Source of the DNA: Stomorhina lunata | Taxonomy: Eukaryota; Arthropoda; Insecta; Diptera; Rhiniidae | DNA length: 64,000 nucleotides | Direction: 5' to 3' | NCBI GenBank assembly: GCA_933228675.1 | Contig: OW121741.1 | Coordinates: 131,515,290 to 131,579,289, forward strand | Shown here: one piece after another, positions 23,623-35,432 of the stretch | How the letters are laid out: each line of letters begins with the position of its first letter | Position numbering within the stretch: position 1 is the stretch's first letter | The notes under the pieces: generated by a model | Database searches by the model: none | Told to the model about the DNA's origin: nothing | What the model saw: only the letters and a program-made list of their open reading frames with translations | Translations under genes and position numbers: made by a program

Positions 23623-24357
23623 ATTAAGTGCGAATGATTTTTCTTTTCAATAAATATTTACTATCCCGACAATTTTGTATATTTTTTGAGAAAATCATCT
23701 GTCCTTCCCATTATTTTGCTTAATGGGGTCTCAATAATTTTAATTGCCTCCCTTATAAAAATTCATCGGTTGATTGTTAGGCTGTCCCAAAAATTAATTA
23801 AAATTTCTCATTTGCGCGCCATTTTGTATTTTTATAAACAAAAAATCAATTGTTTTAAATAGCATTTGTTCAAACATTTTTTTCAAACAATAACACACGA
23901 AAAAACTAAATATCAAACATGCAATTTATTTTAATTACATTCTATTGCATTTGCTGTTACTCACTGAACACATTCGTCTGTTAACATACATAGCAAATGT
24001 GCAATGAACATACACATTTAAATACACACCAACATAATGTACTACAGCAAAATGTTAATGCTAAAGTCTGATGCAGTTCTGCTAATTACAGCAGCTGTAT
24101 TGTTTAAAATGTAAACGAACAAAAACAAATAACAGTTATTTTGTTTTAGCGGTTTAAACTGGTTTTTTGTTTGTGTTTTTTTGTTTTTATTTAGCAACAA
24201 AGTTTGTATGTCACATGGATTTTTATAACCTTTAAGTATTTTAATAAAATGTATGTAATTTTAAACAAAAATTGTAACAAACAAATAAATACTTCCTTGT
24301 TTTGTTTTTCAATTTGATTAAATTTAAACGTTGTTTTTTTATATTTTATCTTATATT
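23623..24357. other. Spacer between inverted Helitron-like modules
   Basis: About 23645-23697 resembles the flank of the long palindromes (ATCCCGAC then TATTTTTTGAGAAAAT). The rest is AT-rich without recognisable genes. Confidence 0.5.
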
Positions 24358-24372
24358 CTTAAACGAGCAATA

Positions 24373-24376
<4 letters not shown>

Positions 24377-24406
<30 letters not shown>
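24377..24406. repeat. (TA)15 microsatellite
   Basis: Thirty bases of alternating TA at the left end of the Helitron-like module. The inverted module at 23600 has a shorter equivalent tract. Confidence 0.95.
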
Positions 24407-24411
<5 letters not shown>

Positions 24412-25002
24412 ACTATCTCGAAAACGGCTCTAACGATTTTGATAAAATTTGGACAGTGGGTATCTTTTTTGATGTATAGGTCGAAGAAGAAGGGACTTTT
24501 GGAACCTTTGCCTCTAAGAGGGTAAAAACGGGTAAAAAGGGGAAAAAATCGAAAACGCTATATCTCCTATGAAAATAAACGGATAGGTATTTGGTACTTT
24601 TTTGAAACTATGTCCGATAAGGGGTAAAAAAGGGTGAAAATAGTTTTTTTGGTACCTTTTTAACCCTCTCTTATATTTTAAACTAAGGAATATTAAAAAA
24701 AGCTTTGTACTGCAATCAATAGATGTGAAAGAAATATTGAACACGTATTTGGTACTTTTTTGATTTTGTGGCCAAAATGTGTAAAAAAGGGATAAACTGA
24801 TAACTTAACATCTACAAAAGTAATATGAATAGGAAAATTATGTTAACTGCTTTCTAATAAAATGTACCGAATTCAATTGGTACCAAAGAAGTACCAATTA
24901 TGCATATGGAACTTTTTGAAATTAGGGGATAAAAAGGGGAAAAAATTAGTAATGTTATAACTTTAAAACAAATGAATGTTTGTCTGTATGTATGTTCTTT
25001 AT

Positions 25003-25645
25003 AGAATAGTAAACTGTAAGTTTGATCATGTTATGCTCTTTAGCAAAGATGTTGCGGATAAGCCGGCGGAGGTTGGTAAACCGAATTTCCGACAGGTGGC
25101 GCCACTGAAAATTACTAAAAATTAATTAAATCGTAAACTGTACATTTGATCATACTATGATCTTTTGCAAAGTTGTAGCGCATGAGCCGGCGAATGATTT
25201 TTAATTGATATGTATAATTTCCGACAGGTGGCGCCACTGAAAATTACTCAAAGTCAATTTAATCGTAAGCTGTACATATAATCATACTATAATCTTTAGC
25301 AATGTTGTTGCACATGAGCCGACGAAGGTTTCTTAGTTGGTATGAAGAAATTTCGACAGGTGGCGCCACTGAAATTTACTTAAAGTCAATTTAATCGTAA
25401 ACTGTACATTTAATCATACTATAATTTTTACAAAGTTATTGCGGATAATCCGACGAAGGTTTATTAATTGGAATGACCAAAGTCCAACAGGTGGCGCCAC
25501 TGAAAATTACTCAAAATGAATTAAATCGTAAAGTGTGCATTTGATCAGACTATAATCTTTAGCAAAGTTGTTGCGCATGAGTCGACGGAGGTTTCTGTTG
25601 GTATGACCAATTTTCAAAATTATTTAAAATGAGTTAAACTGTAAC
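25003..25645 (+). repeat. 124-132-bp tandem repeat in Helitron-like copy 1, five units
   Basis: Unit starts (TAAACTG or its variants) fall at 25010, 25134, 25266, 25398 and 25529. Each complete unit has GATCATACTAT, CTTTAGCAAAGTTGTTGC, GAGCCGGCGAAGG and the palindrome GTGGCGCCAC followed by TGAAAATTACT. The last unit lacks the GTGGCGCCAC part. Confidence 0.9.
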
Positions 25646-25705
25646 TGTATAAAATAAAATATATAAAAACTTTAAAATTTGCCTCAAAGTGCTTATCATA
25701 AAGCC

Positions 25706-25720
25706 CCGAGCAAGGCTCGG
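25706..25720 (+). other. Helitron-like 3' hairpin
   Basis: CCGAGC-AAG-GCTCGG forms a 6-bp stem with a 3-nt loop about 8-15 bases from the presumed 3' end. The same hairpin occurs at 49030-49044 in copy 2. Confidence 0.8.
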
Positions 25721-25909
25721 TCAACCAGGTACTAAATATTTCAATTATATCTTATTACAAATTATATCTTACGAAATATGCTTTTTGTTTTGTCTTAAAA
25801 TCTATTTGGTTTTTATAAAAACATTCAATATTTAATTAAATATTATATGTTTATTATTAATAACACTGACAAGAACAGTTGCGGTTTATTTTGCTTAATA
25901 ATCCGTTAA

Positions 25910-26692
25910 TTATACCCTTCACCACCATAGGTGGAAAGGGTATTATAAGTTTGTGCTGATGTATGTAACGCATGAAAATATTTGTCTTAGACCAACCTTT
26001 TAGTATACCAATAGGCTTAGAATAACTTTCTGAGTCGATTTAGCGATGTCCGTCCGTCTGGCTGGCTGGACCCCCATGTAAACCTTTTAATCAAACTACA
26101 GGTCGCAATTCTAAAGATAATTTGATGAAATTTGGCACAGGTAATTTTTTTGATAATGGGACCATGGCTATTGAAATTCGTCAAAATCGGTCCATTATTT
26201 ATGGTACCTCCCATAGGTCCCACTTCCCGGAATTGATATATTGGCCACAAACATCAATATTTTTTCATGAAATTTAAATCAAATACTGCTAATGCCAACT
26301 TAAATCACTGTACCAAATTTCGTTAAAATCGGTCCACATTTGACCATAGCTCCCATACAAACTTTTCTTTAAAAACGCGCTAAATAAGACAAAAATCACT
26401 AAAAAGCTCGTAAATCTGAAGATAATGGGAATTTTAAGTTTATTATTTAAATACATACATAACAACTGTAATCAATTTGCCAAATTTCGAGATAATCGGT
26501 CCACATTTGACCCTAGCTCTCATATAAGTCCAAATGTCGGAAGCAGCTTATATATAAAAGTTTTGACAAAATGTTTGTATGATGACAAAATTTAGCAAAT
26601 ATTTATACAGAAAAAATAACACTTTTGACCTTAGTGGTGAAGGGTATCGTATGGTCGGGCTTGACCGACTATAGCACTTTCTTACTTGTTTT
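25910..26692 (+). mobile_element. Dispersed fly repeat with TTATACCCTTCACC ends
   Basis: The left end TTATACCCTTCACCAC is mirrored by GTGGTGAAGGGTAT near 26634, then a tail ending TTCTTACTTGTTT. The left end is also a local hairpin (ACCCTTCACC against GGTGGAAAGGGT). Inside are GATGTCCGTCCGTCTG and repeated AAATCGGTCCA-type stretches. From memory this sequence type is common in higher flies, but I cannot place it in a superfamily. A 5' fragment of a related copy lies at 50590. It encodes no protein. Confidence 0.7.
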
Positions 26693-27555
26693 TCTTCAAA
26701 TTTGTTTGTCGACATTTGTGAAATTTAAATGTGTTTTTTCCCCTAAAATTTAATGCAAAATTTGGACTTTGATTTTGTAAAAAAATTTTGGCTTAATTTC
26801 AAAAGATTTATTTTGCTTTAAATATACAAAATGTCAATATGTATTTTTATGGCAAAAACCTAAAATGTTTCGTTATTAATGGATTAAAGGATTAAAATTT
26901 CAGAAAAAAAATAATACTAAATCCAAAATGACCGCTAAGCTTGTCAAATTTTTGGTTACAGATTAAGGAATATATTAAATTAACTGAAGACATTTAAGAA
27001 AAATAATGGAAAGGATGGACATAACTTTTTTGAATCACTCTCCCGATTTTTCCATACTTACTCGTACATATGGGCAAATCCTGCGTGATAGACGATACAT
27101 TTGTACGGATTTTGTTGTACTTAAATGTATCCCATTGTCGTTCTACACTAGATATCTTTGCACAGATTTCATAGAATATTAGCCCATCGATTGTGCTATC
27201 AAATGCATACTACTTTACATACTTCTTTTGGAGGAAAAAGATATTCACTTTTAAAGTGCTGTGACGGACGCTACAAAAAATGGAAGTGACTTTTTTTTCA
27301 ACAAGTGTTTCTGTAAATTTTATCAAATCGGTCATAGTAATAAAGAAATTGTAAAGACATTGAGGATAGAGGAAAATCAGAGGAATCCAAAACAGCTTTT
27401 AAAGTTTCCGGTTTCACCAAAATTCTATAAAGTGACGGACGCTACACACTGTGTGTCCTTTTTTAATTGACGTTGTTTGTATCACTCAAATTACTTTTAA
27501 TGGGATCTTTTACATCTAATTGTATAAAATTAAGCGGACTTCGAGCCCCTACTGA
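26693..27555. other. AT-rich spacer
   Basis: GTGACGGACGCTACA occurs twice (about 27260 and 27432), perhaps marking a small unknown repeat. The short open frame between them has no recognisable domain. Confidence 0.5.
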
Positions 27556-27971
27556 TTAACCCTTTGATTACCAGGGTCAAAAGTAAAATTTTTAAAATAT
27601 TTAATTTTTTCATAAAAGGTGCTAGAATTACATGTTTTTATTTTTATATTTCAATGAATCTTCAAAAAATCATTTAAAGAAGCCTTTAATTATATTTTTC
27701 TTCAAATTAACCCTTGCGTAACCTTATCGTCGGGGTCAAAGTTTAATTTTTGCAATTTTTAGTGACAAAATAAAGAAATGTTATGAATTTAGTTTTAGTA
27801 AATTTAAAAAAAAAATATTTTTTCAAAAGACATGGGGACCAAAATTATCGAAAAAATATTTTTGTCAAAAATTTAAATTTTTGGTTATAAGAAGGAAAGA
27901 TGGTTTTGAAAAATTTTCTTGTGATTAATTTAAATTTGATCATTTTAGTCCCTATATCTGTTGAGGGTTAA
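27556..27971. mobile_element. piggyBac-type TTAA element(s)
   Basis: TTAACCCT starts occur at 27556 and 27717, and AGGGTTAA ends at 27971. The inner interval 27721-27967 is 247 bp between TTAA sites. Ends of the form TTAA-CCCT are typical of piggyBac relatives. Beyond the first eight bases the two ends agree poorly, so it is old or composite. GGGGTCAAAG and CAGGGTCAAAAG follow the two left starts, suggesting two related copies. Confidence 0.5.
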
Positions 27972-28865
27972 AATATATATTTTTGTGATACAACAATTTT
28001 TCTCATTCACTTTACATTAAAAAAAATTCTTATATTATTCTATTTCAGTTTTTTTTGCTATTTTAGAGATATTTAATTGACTTTTGATATAAATAAATAG
28101 ATTTTTATATATTTGTATTGTAGAGAGTTTAACTGAACAGATAAGTCTAATATCTTTTAAATATTATGACAAGCGATTTCAATATTTTAATATGAACATC
28201 CAAAATTTTTTTGTTTTCATCCTTTTTTCCATCTTTACAAAATCTTCTCTTTAATTGTTTGTAAAATTTTAAATTAAAATTTAAAATACAAAATTTCTTT
28301 CAACATATTACAAAAGCTACTTAATATTGATGCGGCTGCTGCTGCTGATTTTCATGTTGCTATTGTCATTGTTGTTGCTAGTTATCAAACCAGCAACATC
28401 AATTCAAATTCATCAACGACACTTGATTTTAATAAAAACGAATGAATTCAATTGAAAATAATTTTTATACAAATAAAATGCTGGTAAATTTTAAGATATA
28501 CAAATATTGTTGTTGCTGCTACTGCTGCAGTAGTTGTTATTCATTCAACCACAAACAGCAACAAACAATTTTGAAAAAAAAAACTTACGAAATAAATCAC
28601 TCAACTTAAAAACTACAATAATAATAATAATAAGTGAAAAACTAGTAGATAGATAGGGACGGACGAACTTAATGAACTGATATGACAGACACTCAGACTG
28701 ACGGACAAATTTACAAAATATCACACGTATTCTGCAGCGGCAGCAGCAGCAATAATATGAGCAATACTTAAAACATCGAACCACCAACAGAAAACCACCG
28801 AAAAACAAAATCATACAAACCTAAAGCGCATCAATGACATTATTGTTTTACATTACTCATACGTT
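27972..28865. other. Region with CAG/CTG and ATA microsatellites
   Basis: Short runs: GCTGCTGCTGCTG (about 28333), TTGTTGCTGCTACTGCTGC (28507), ATAATAATAATAATAAT (28616) and GCGGCAGCAGCAGC (28736). Such tracts are common in fly non-coding DNA. The minus-strand open frame here is a by-product of these runs. Confidence 0.6.
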
Positions 28866-28866
28866 G

Positions 28867-31110
28867 CACAGTGGGGTTAAAGGGCCTTATTATGAATTTT
28901 TTTTATCCATATCACAACATTTTTGAAAATTGACTATTTCTAGGAAACTTTTCGAAAATTGACTATTTATAGGAAATTTTTTTGAAAATTGTCTATTTAT
29001 AGGAAATTTTTCGAAAATTGACTATTTATAGGAAATTTTTCGAAAATTGACTATTTATAGGAAATTTTTTTGAAAATTGTCTATTTATAGGAAATTTTTC
29101 GAAAATTGACTATTTATAGGAAATTTTTCGAAAATCGACTATTTATGGGAAATTTTTCGAAAATTGACTATTTATGGGAAATTTTTCGAAAATTGACTAT
29201 TAATAGGAAATTTTTCGTAAATTGACAAAGGAAATTTTTCGAAAATTGACTAATTATAGGAAATTTTTCGAAAGTTGATTAATTATATATTTTCGAAAAT
29301 TTACTATTTATAAGAAAATTTTCAAAAATTGTCTATTTATAGGAAATTTTTCGAAAATTGACTAAATATAGGAAATTTTTCGAAAATTGACTAATTATAG
29401 GAAATTTTTGAAAAATAGACTAATTAAAGGAAATTTTTTGAAAGTTGACTAATTGTAAAAAAATTTTATAATATTTTATAATATTATTTTTTTATAGGAA
29501 ATTTTTCGAAAATTGACTAATTATAAGATATTTTTCGAAAATTGTCTTTTTATAGGCAATTTTTCAAAAATTTACTATTTATAGGAAATTTTTCGAAAAT
29601 TTACTATTTATAAGAAATTTTTTAAAAATTAAATATTTATAGGAAATTTTTCGAAAAATGACTAATTATAGGAAATTTTTCGAAAATTGTCCTATTATAG
29701 GCAATTTTTCGAAAATTTACTATTTATAGGAAATTTTTCGCAAATTGACTATTTATAGGAAATTTTTTAAAAATTAACTATTTATAGGAAATTTTTCGAA
29801 AAATGACTAATTATAGGAAATTTTTCGAAAATTGACTAATTATAGGAAAATTTTTCGAAAATTGACTATTTATAGGAAATTTTTCAAAAATTGACTAATT
29901 ATAGGAAATTTTTCGAAAATTGACTAATTATAGGAAAATTTTCGAAAATTGACTATTTATAGGAAATTTTTCGAAAATTGACTAATTGTAAAAAATCTTT
30001 AAAGAATTTTATAATATTAATTTTTTATAGGAAATTTTTCGAAAATTGTCTTTTTATAGGCAATTTTTCGAAAATTTACTATTTATAGGAAATTTTTCGA
30101 AAATTTACTATTTATAGAAAATTTTTAAAAAATCGACTATTTATAGGAAATTTTTCGAAAATTTACTATTTATAGGAAATTATTCGAAAATTGACTATTT
30201 ATTAGAAATTTTTTAAAAATTGACTATTCATAGGAAATTTTTCGAAAATTTAAATTTTATAGGAAATTTTTCGAAAATTTAAATTTTATAGGAAATTTTT
30301 CGAAAATTTAAATTTTATAGGAAATTTTTCGAAAATTTTCAATTTTTTTATAGGAAATTTTTAAAAAATTGACTATTTTAAATTTTTTAAAAATTGACTA
30401 TTATATACAATTTTTCAAAAATTTATTTGTTAAAGGAAATTTTTCTAAAATTGAATATTTATAGGAAATTTTTGGAAATTGACTATTTATAAGAAACTTT
30501 TGGAAAATTGATATTTATAGGAAATTTTTCGAAGATGACTACTCATAGCAAAATTTTTGGAAAATTGACTATTTATAGGAAATTTTTCAAAAATTTACTA
30601 TTTATAGGAAATTTTTCGAAAATTGACCATTTAAAGGAAATTTTTCGAAAATTAGCTTTTTATGGGAAATTATTTAAAAATTAATTTTTTATAGGAAATT
30701 TTTCGAAAATTCACTTCTTATAGGAAATTTTTCGAAAATTTACTATTTATAGGAAATTTTTCGAAAATTTACTATTATAGGAAATTTTTCGAAAATTGAC
30801 CATTTATAGGAAATTTTTCGAAAATTAACTATTTATAGAAAATTTTTCAAAAATTTCCTATTTATAGGAAATTTTTCGAAAATTTATTTTTTATGTAAAA
30901 ATTTTCGAAAATGTACTTTTTAAAGGAAATTTTTCTAAAATTGACTTTTTTCAGGAAATTTTTCGAAAATTGACTTTTTTCAGGAAATTTTTCGAAAATT
31001 GAATTATTTTAGGAAAGTTTCCGAAAATTGACTTTTTCATAAGAAATTTAATTTTACATATCTATAATGTTTATTTGTTTACACTTTTTTTATTTCCCAC
31101 CCCACTGTGC
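28867..31110. mobile_element. Possible transposon enclosing 29-bp array A5
   Basis: GCACAGTGGGGT at 28866 and its reverse complement ACCCCACTGTGC ending at 31111 bracket the array. Taking CACAGTG as the terminus, the flanking 5-mers are CGTTG and CCTTG (4 of 5 equal). A CACWRTG end with a 5-bp duplication is the pattern known for Transib elements. Twelve bases of inverted repeat is weak evidence, and no transposase is present. Confidence 0.35.
28921..31045 (-). repeat. 29-bp satellite array A5 (minus orientation)
   Basis: About 70 heterogeneous units, many with GACTAATTATAGG instead of GACTATTTATAGG, and with length changes. It is interrupted near 29455-29495 and 29995-30030 by similar 'TTTATAATATTA' insertions, which indicate a duplicated block. 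Confidence 0.95.
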
Positions 31111-31111
31111 C

Positions 31112-32526
31112 TTGTTAGTGCATTCGCTGCATTTATTTTTCAAAACAAAAAATTTCAAAACAGCTCCAAAGCAACTGCAGCAGAGACAGCAGCAAACAAT
31201 TGTCATTGCTCTACTAAAATGTTAAATAAAATTATAATTTAAATTAAAAAATAACAAATACAACAACAAAAAACTTACAAACAAATAAATTTTGTTTGTT
31301 GTAGAGAAGAATAGTTTTCAATTAATAATAAAATACAATAAATTAAATTAAGTTTTTGTTGTTGTTGTTGCAGTATTTGCTGCTGTTGTCGTTGCCATGT
31401 ATTTCACAATTCCAAATTTAAATTATAATAAAAAAACTAGAAGAGAATCAACAAAAAAGCAGCTGGATATAAATATATTTTTAGTTAAATTAATTATTTT
31501 CAATTAAATATTTAAATGAATTTTTCGTAATTACATTAAATTTTAAGTAATTTAAAAATTTTATACAAAAAAAGGCGAATTTTTTTAATTAAAAGTAGAA
31601 TTGGTAAAGGTTGGAAAAGAAATAAATTTATATTTCCAAATTCAAATTGTGGAGTCCCTATTAATAGTTTTAGAAAGATATTTAATAATGTATATTTTAA
31701 AATTACTAAAGTTGCTATATCTCACAAACTAACATTCCGACATCTGTTACTTATATTTTGAATATTAGGGCTTGCTATAAAAAAAAGGTATTTAATGTTA
31801 GTGGCGCCATCTATGTTTCACTATTTTTGCATTTGAATAGAAATGTATAGAACAAAATTTCTTAAAAAACGCGGGAAATTTTGAACTTAGTTTTTTGCAT
31901 TTTTATTTGTTTAACAAACACCAACCAATTTTTAAATAATACAAAAAAAATACTTTAAACAAATTACGTGCTTAAACATTATTGGGGGCTTTAACATACA
32001 AACTAAGAAAAAACTCAAATGAAAAAGATAAATGCAAATTTTGTATTAAAAAAAATCTTAAAAAAATAAACTACAAGAAAAAAAGAGAAACTTAAAAAAT
32101 GAAGACAAAAAATAAACAAAAGAAGCTTAAAAAACTAAAAAAAAATTAAAAACATAAAATAAAAAATTGTTTTTTTCTTAAGCACAAAAGAGGTTATTAT
32201 AGTCAGCATTAAAGTTTAAAAGAAACTATTGACCAAAAACTTAATTTAACAACAAAAAAAAAACACTCAAAGAAATAAAAAATTAAACGTAATAAAATCT
32301 GTAAAACAAACAAAAACTAAAAAAGTTAATATGAAAATTTTTACCCAAGAAGTCATTGACTTCCAAAACAGATCTTAAGGCGTAAAAATTAAATTAAAAA
32401 AAATTAACATAAAAAGAGAAAAAAATTGGAAAAGAAGTAAACGCTTTAAAATTGGGGAAATATTTAAACAAAATAAAGTGACAATTCAAAAGAAAGTTGT
32501 TTATAAAAGTTTGGGAAAGTTTAAAT
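31112..32526. other. AT-rich spacer, A-rich in its second half
   Basis: CAG/GTT microsatellites at about 31170-31200 and 31353-31400. About 31960-32520 is strongly A-rich on the plus strand. I see no gene. Confidence 0.5.
31800..31816 (-). promoter_or_regulatory. Possible CTCF-like site
   Basis: AGTGGCGCCATCTATG reads CATAGATGGCGCCACT on the minus strand. That resembles the fly CTCF core TAGATGGCGCC as I remember it. A single motif match by eye; occupancy is unknown. Confidence 0.3.
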
Positions 32527-34965
32527 AATTTCCTATAAATAGAATTTTTGAAAAATTTTCAAATAAATCAAAAGTCATTTTTCGAAAAATTTCCTATCAA
32601 AAGTCAATTTTCGAAAAATTTCCTATCAAAAGTCAATTATCGAAAAATTTCTTATCAAAAGTCGATTTTCGAAAAATTTCCTATCAAAAGTCAATTTTCG
32701 AAAAATTTCCTATCAAAAGTCAATTTTCGAAAAATTTCCTATCAAAAGTCAATTTTCGAAAAATTTCCTATAAATAGTCAATTTTCGAAAAATTTCCTAT
32801 AAATAGTCAATTTTCGAAAAATTTCCTATAAACAGTCAATTTTCGAAAAATTTCCTATAAATAGTCAATTTTTGAAAAATTTCCTATAAATAGTCAATTT
32901 TCCTACAAAAATTTCCTATAAATAGTCAATTTTCGAAAATATCCTATAAATAGTCCATTTTCGAAAACTTTCCTATAAAAAGTAAATTTTCGAAAAATTT
33001 CCTTTAAATAGTAAATTTTCGAAAAATTTTCCATAAATAGTCAATTTGAGAAAAATTTCCTATAAATAGTCAATTTCCGGAAAAAAATTTGCTAAAGAAA
33101 AGTTAATTTTAAAAAAATTCTGTACAAATAGTAAATTTTCAAAAAATTCCTAAAAATAGCCAACTTTCGAAAAATTTCCTATTAATAGTCAATTTTGGAA
33201 AAATTTCCTATAAATAGTAAATTTTTCAATATAGTCTACTTTCGAAATTGTTTTTTATTTTGAAAAATTTCCTATAAATAGTCAATTTTCAAAAAATTTC
33301 CTATAAACAGTCAATTNNNNNNNNNNNNNNNNNNNNNNNNNNNNNNNNNNNNNNNNNNNNNNNNNNNNNNNNNNNNNNNNNNNNNNNNNNNNNNNNNNNN
33401 NNNNNNNNNNNNNNNNNNNNNNNNNNNNNNNNNNNNNNNNNNNNNNNNNNNNNNNNNNNNNNNNNNNNNNNNNNNNNNNNNNNNNNNNNNNNNNNNNNNN
33501 NNNNNNNNNNNNNNNNAAAAAATTTTAAAAAGTAAATTTTCGAAAAATTTCCGATAAATAGTCAATTTTCACAAAATTTCCTTAAATAGACAATTTCGAA
33601 AAATTTCCTATAAAAAGTAAATTTTCGAAAAATTGCCTATAAAAAGTAAATTTTCGAAAAATTTCCATTAAATAGTCAATTTTCGAAAAATTTTCAATAG
33701 TCAATTTGAGAAAAATTTCCTATAAATAGTCAATTACCGGAAAAAAATTTGCTGAAAAAAAGTTAATTTTAAAAAAATTCCGTACAAATAGTAAATTTTC
33801 AAAAAATTCCTAAAAATAGCCAATTTTCGAAAAATTTCCTATTAATAGTCAAATTTGGAAAAATTTCCAATAAATAGTAAATATTCGAAATTGTTTTTTT
33901 ATTTTCAAAAATTTCCTATAAATAGTCAATTTTCGAAAAATTTCCTATAAACAGTCAATTTTCGAAAAATTTCCTATAAATAGTCAATTTTCGAAAATAT
34001 CCTATAAATAGTCAATTTTCGAAAATATCCTATAAATAGTCAATTTTCGAAAAATTTAATTTAAAAAGTCAATTTTCGAAAAATTTCCTATAAATAGTCA
34101 ATTTTCACAAAATTTATTTAAATAGACAATTTTCGAAAAATTTCCTATAAAAAGTAAATTTTCGAAAAATTTCCTATAAAAAGTAAATTTTCGAAAAATT
34201 TCCTTTAAATAGTCAATTTTCGAAAAATTTTCCATAAATAGTCAATTTGAGAAAAATTTCCTATAAATAGTCAATTTCCGGAAAAAAATTTGCTTAAAAA
34301 AAGTTAATTTTAAAAAAATTCCGTACAAATAGTAAATTTTCAAAAAATTCCTAAAAATAGCCAATTTTCGAAAAATTTCCTATTAATAGTCAATTTTGGA
34401 AAAATTTCCTATCAATAGTAAATTTTCCAATATAGTCAACTTTCGAAATTGTTTTTTTATTTTCAAAAATTTCCTATAATAAGTCAATTTTCGAATAATC
34501 TCCTCTAAATAGTAAATTTTTGAAAAATTTCCTCTAAATAGTAAATGTTCGAAAAATTTCCAATAAATAGTCAATTTTCGAGAAAATTCCTTTAAACAGT
34601 CAATTTTTGAAAAATTTCCCATTAACAGTTAATTTTTGAAAAAATTTCCTATTAATAGTCAATTTTCGAAAAATTTCCTATAAATAGTCAATTTGCGAAA
34701 AATTTCCTATAAATAGTAAATTTTCGAAAAATTTCCTATAAATAGTCAATTTGCGAAAAATTTCCTATAAATAGTCAATTTTCAAAAAATTTCCTATAAA
34801 TAGTCAATTTTTGAAAAAATTCTTAAAAATAGTAAATTTTCAAAAAAATTCCTAAAAATCGTCAATTTTCGAAAAATTTCCTATAAATAGTCAATTTTCA
34901 AAGAACTTCCTCTAAAAAGCCAATTTTTGTAAAATTGTAAATAGTAATTTTTCGAAAAATTTCCT
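32527..34965 (+). repeat. 29-bp satellite array A6 (plus orientation) with assembly gap
   Basis: It begins with units carrying ATCAAAAGTCAATT in place of ATAAATAGTCAATT, then mixed units. A marker block (CCGG followed by AAAAAAATTTGCT and, 45 bp on, GTACAAATAGTAAATTTTC) occurs at 33077, 33737 and 34278, so a segment of roughly 540 bp has been copied three times. The 200-N gap falls between the first two copies. Confidence 0.95.
33317..33516. other. Assembly gap (200 N)
   Basis: Exactly 200 N within array A6, most likely a placeholder of arbitrary size where the repeat could not be resolved. Confidence 0.99.
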
Positions 34966-35432
34966 GCCTTAAATTTTTTTTAAAATATAATTTTTTCTAA
35001 ATTTTTAATTTCTTTTTCTTTTTCCTTGATTTATTTTTAATAGATGACGAAATGTTCTTTCTATCTTTTCAATATTATTTTCAAAATTTAAATATTTTGT
35101 TAATAAAATTTACAACTTGTTAAAGAAGATTTCTTGCGAAAATCTTTGTTTATTATAGCCAAAAAAAAAAAAACTTGAGTTATAATTTTTATATATTTGT
35201 ACTTATAGCAAAATTCATATCGTAAAACATGAAAATTCTGAATTTTGAAATTCATATGCACAAAAAACGATTACGTGTTTAGTTGCAATTTTGGGCGCCA
35301 TTTTGGCGTTTAGAATTTGATTTTAGCTAAAAATACATATTATACAAAATTTATGAATATATTTTTTTGGTAGAAAAAGTCAAATTTAGGGTTTGCCAAA
35401 GGGAGAACAATTTGGTTTATTCGAATAATATT
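34966..35432. other. Unique AT-rich spacer between A6 and A7
   Basis: Contains GGGCGCCATTTTGGCG at about 35293. No gene is seen. It is the loop between two oppositely oriented arrays. Confidence 0.5.

Larger units (their letters stand above)
24358..25735 (+). mobile_element. Non-autonomous Helitron-like element, copy 1
   Basis: Begins near AAACGAGCAATAATTG and a (TA)15 tract. It contains the GGCTCTAACGATTTTGATAA module, then a 124-132-bp tandem repeat, and ends with a GC-rich hairpin at 25706-25720 followed by TCAACCAGGTACTA. A hairpin a few bases before the 3' end, no inverted repeats and an internal tandem repeat fit Helitron/Helentron relatives. No Rep/helicase is present. The exact ends are uncertain because the usual CTRR terminus is altered here (CCAG). 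Confidence 0.6.

Noticed and set aside
28545..28814. 89-residue minus-strand frame rich in Cys and Tyr
   Set aside because: Created by CAG and ATA microsatellites read in one frame.
32548..32802. Open frame with regular Phe/Ser/Lys-Asn repeats across 29-bp units
   Set aside because: Three 29-bp units equal 87 bp, so any frame through the satellite repeats every 29 residues. It is an arithmetic by-product, with no start context or conservation.
33311..33565. Minus-strand frame made mostly of undetermined residues
   Set aside because: It runs through the 200-N gap and is not real.
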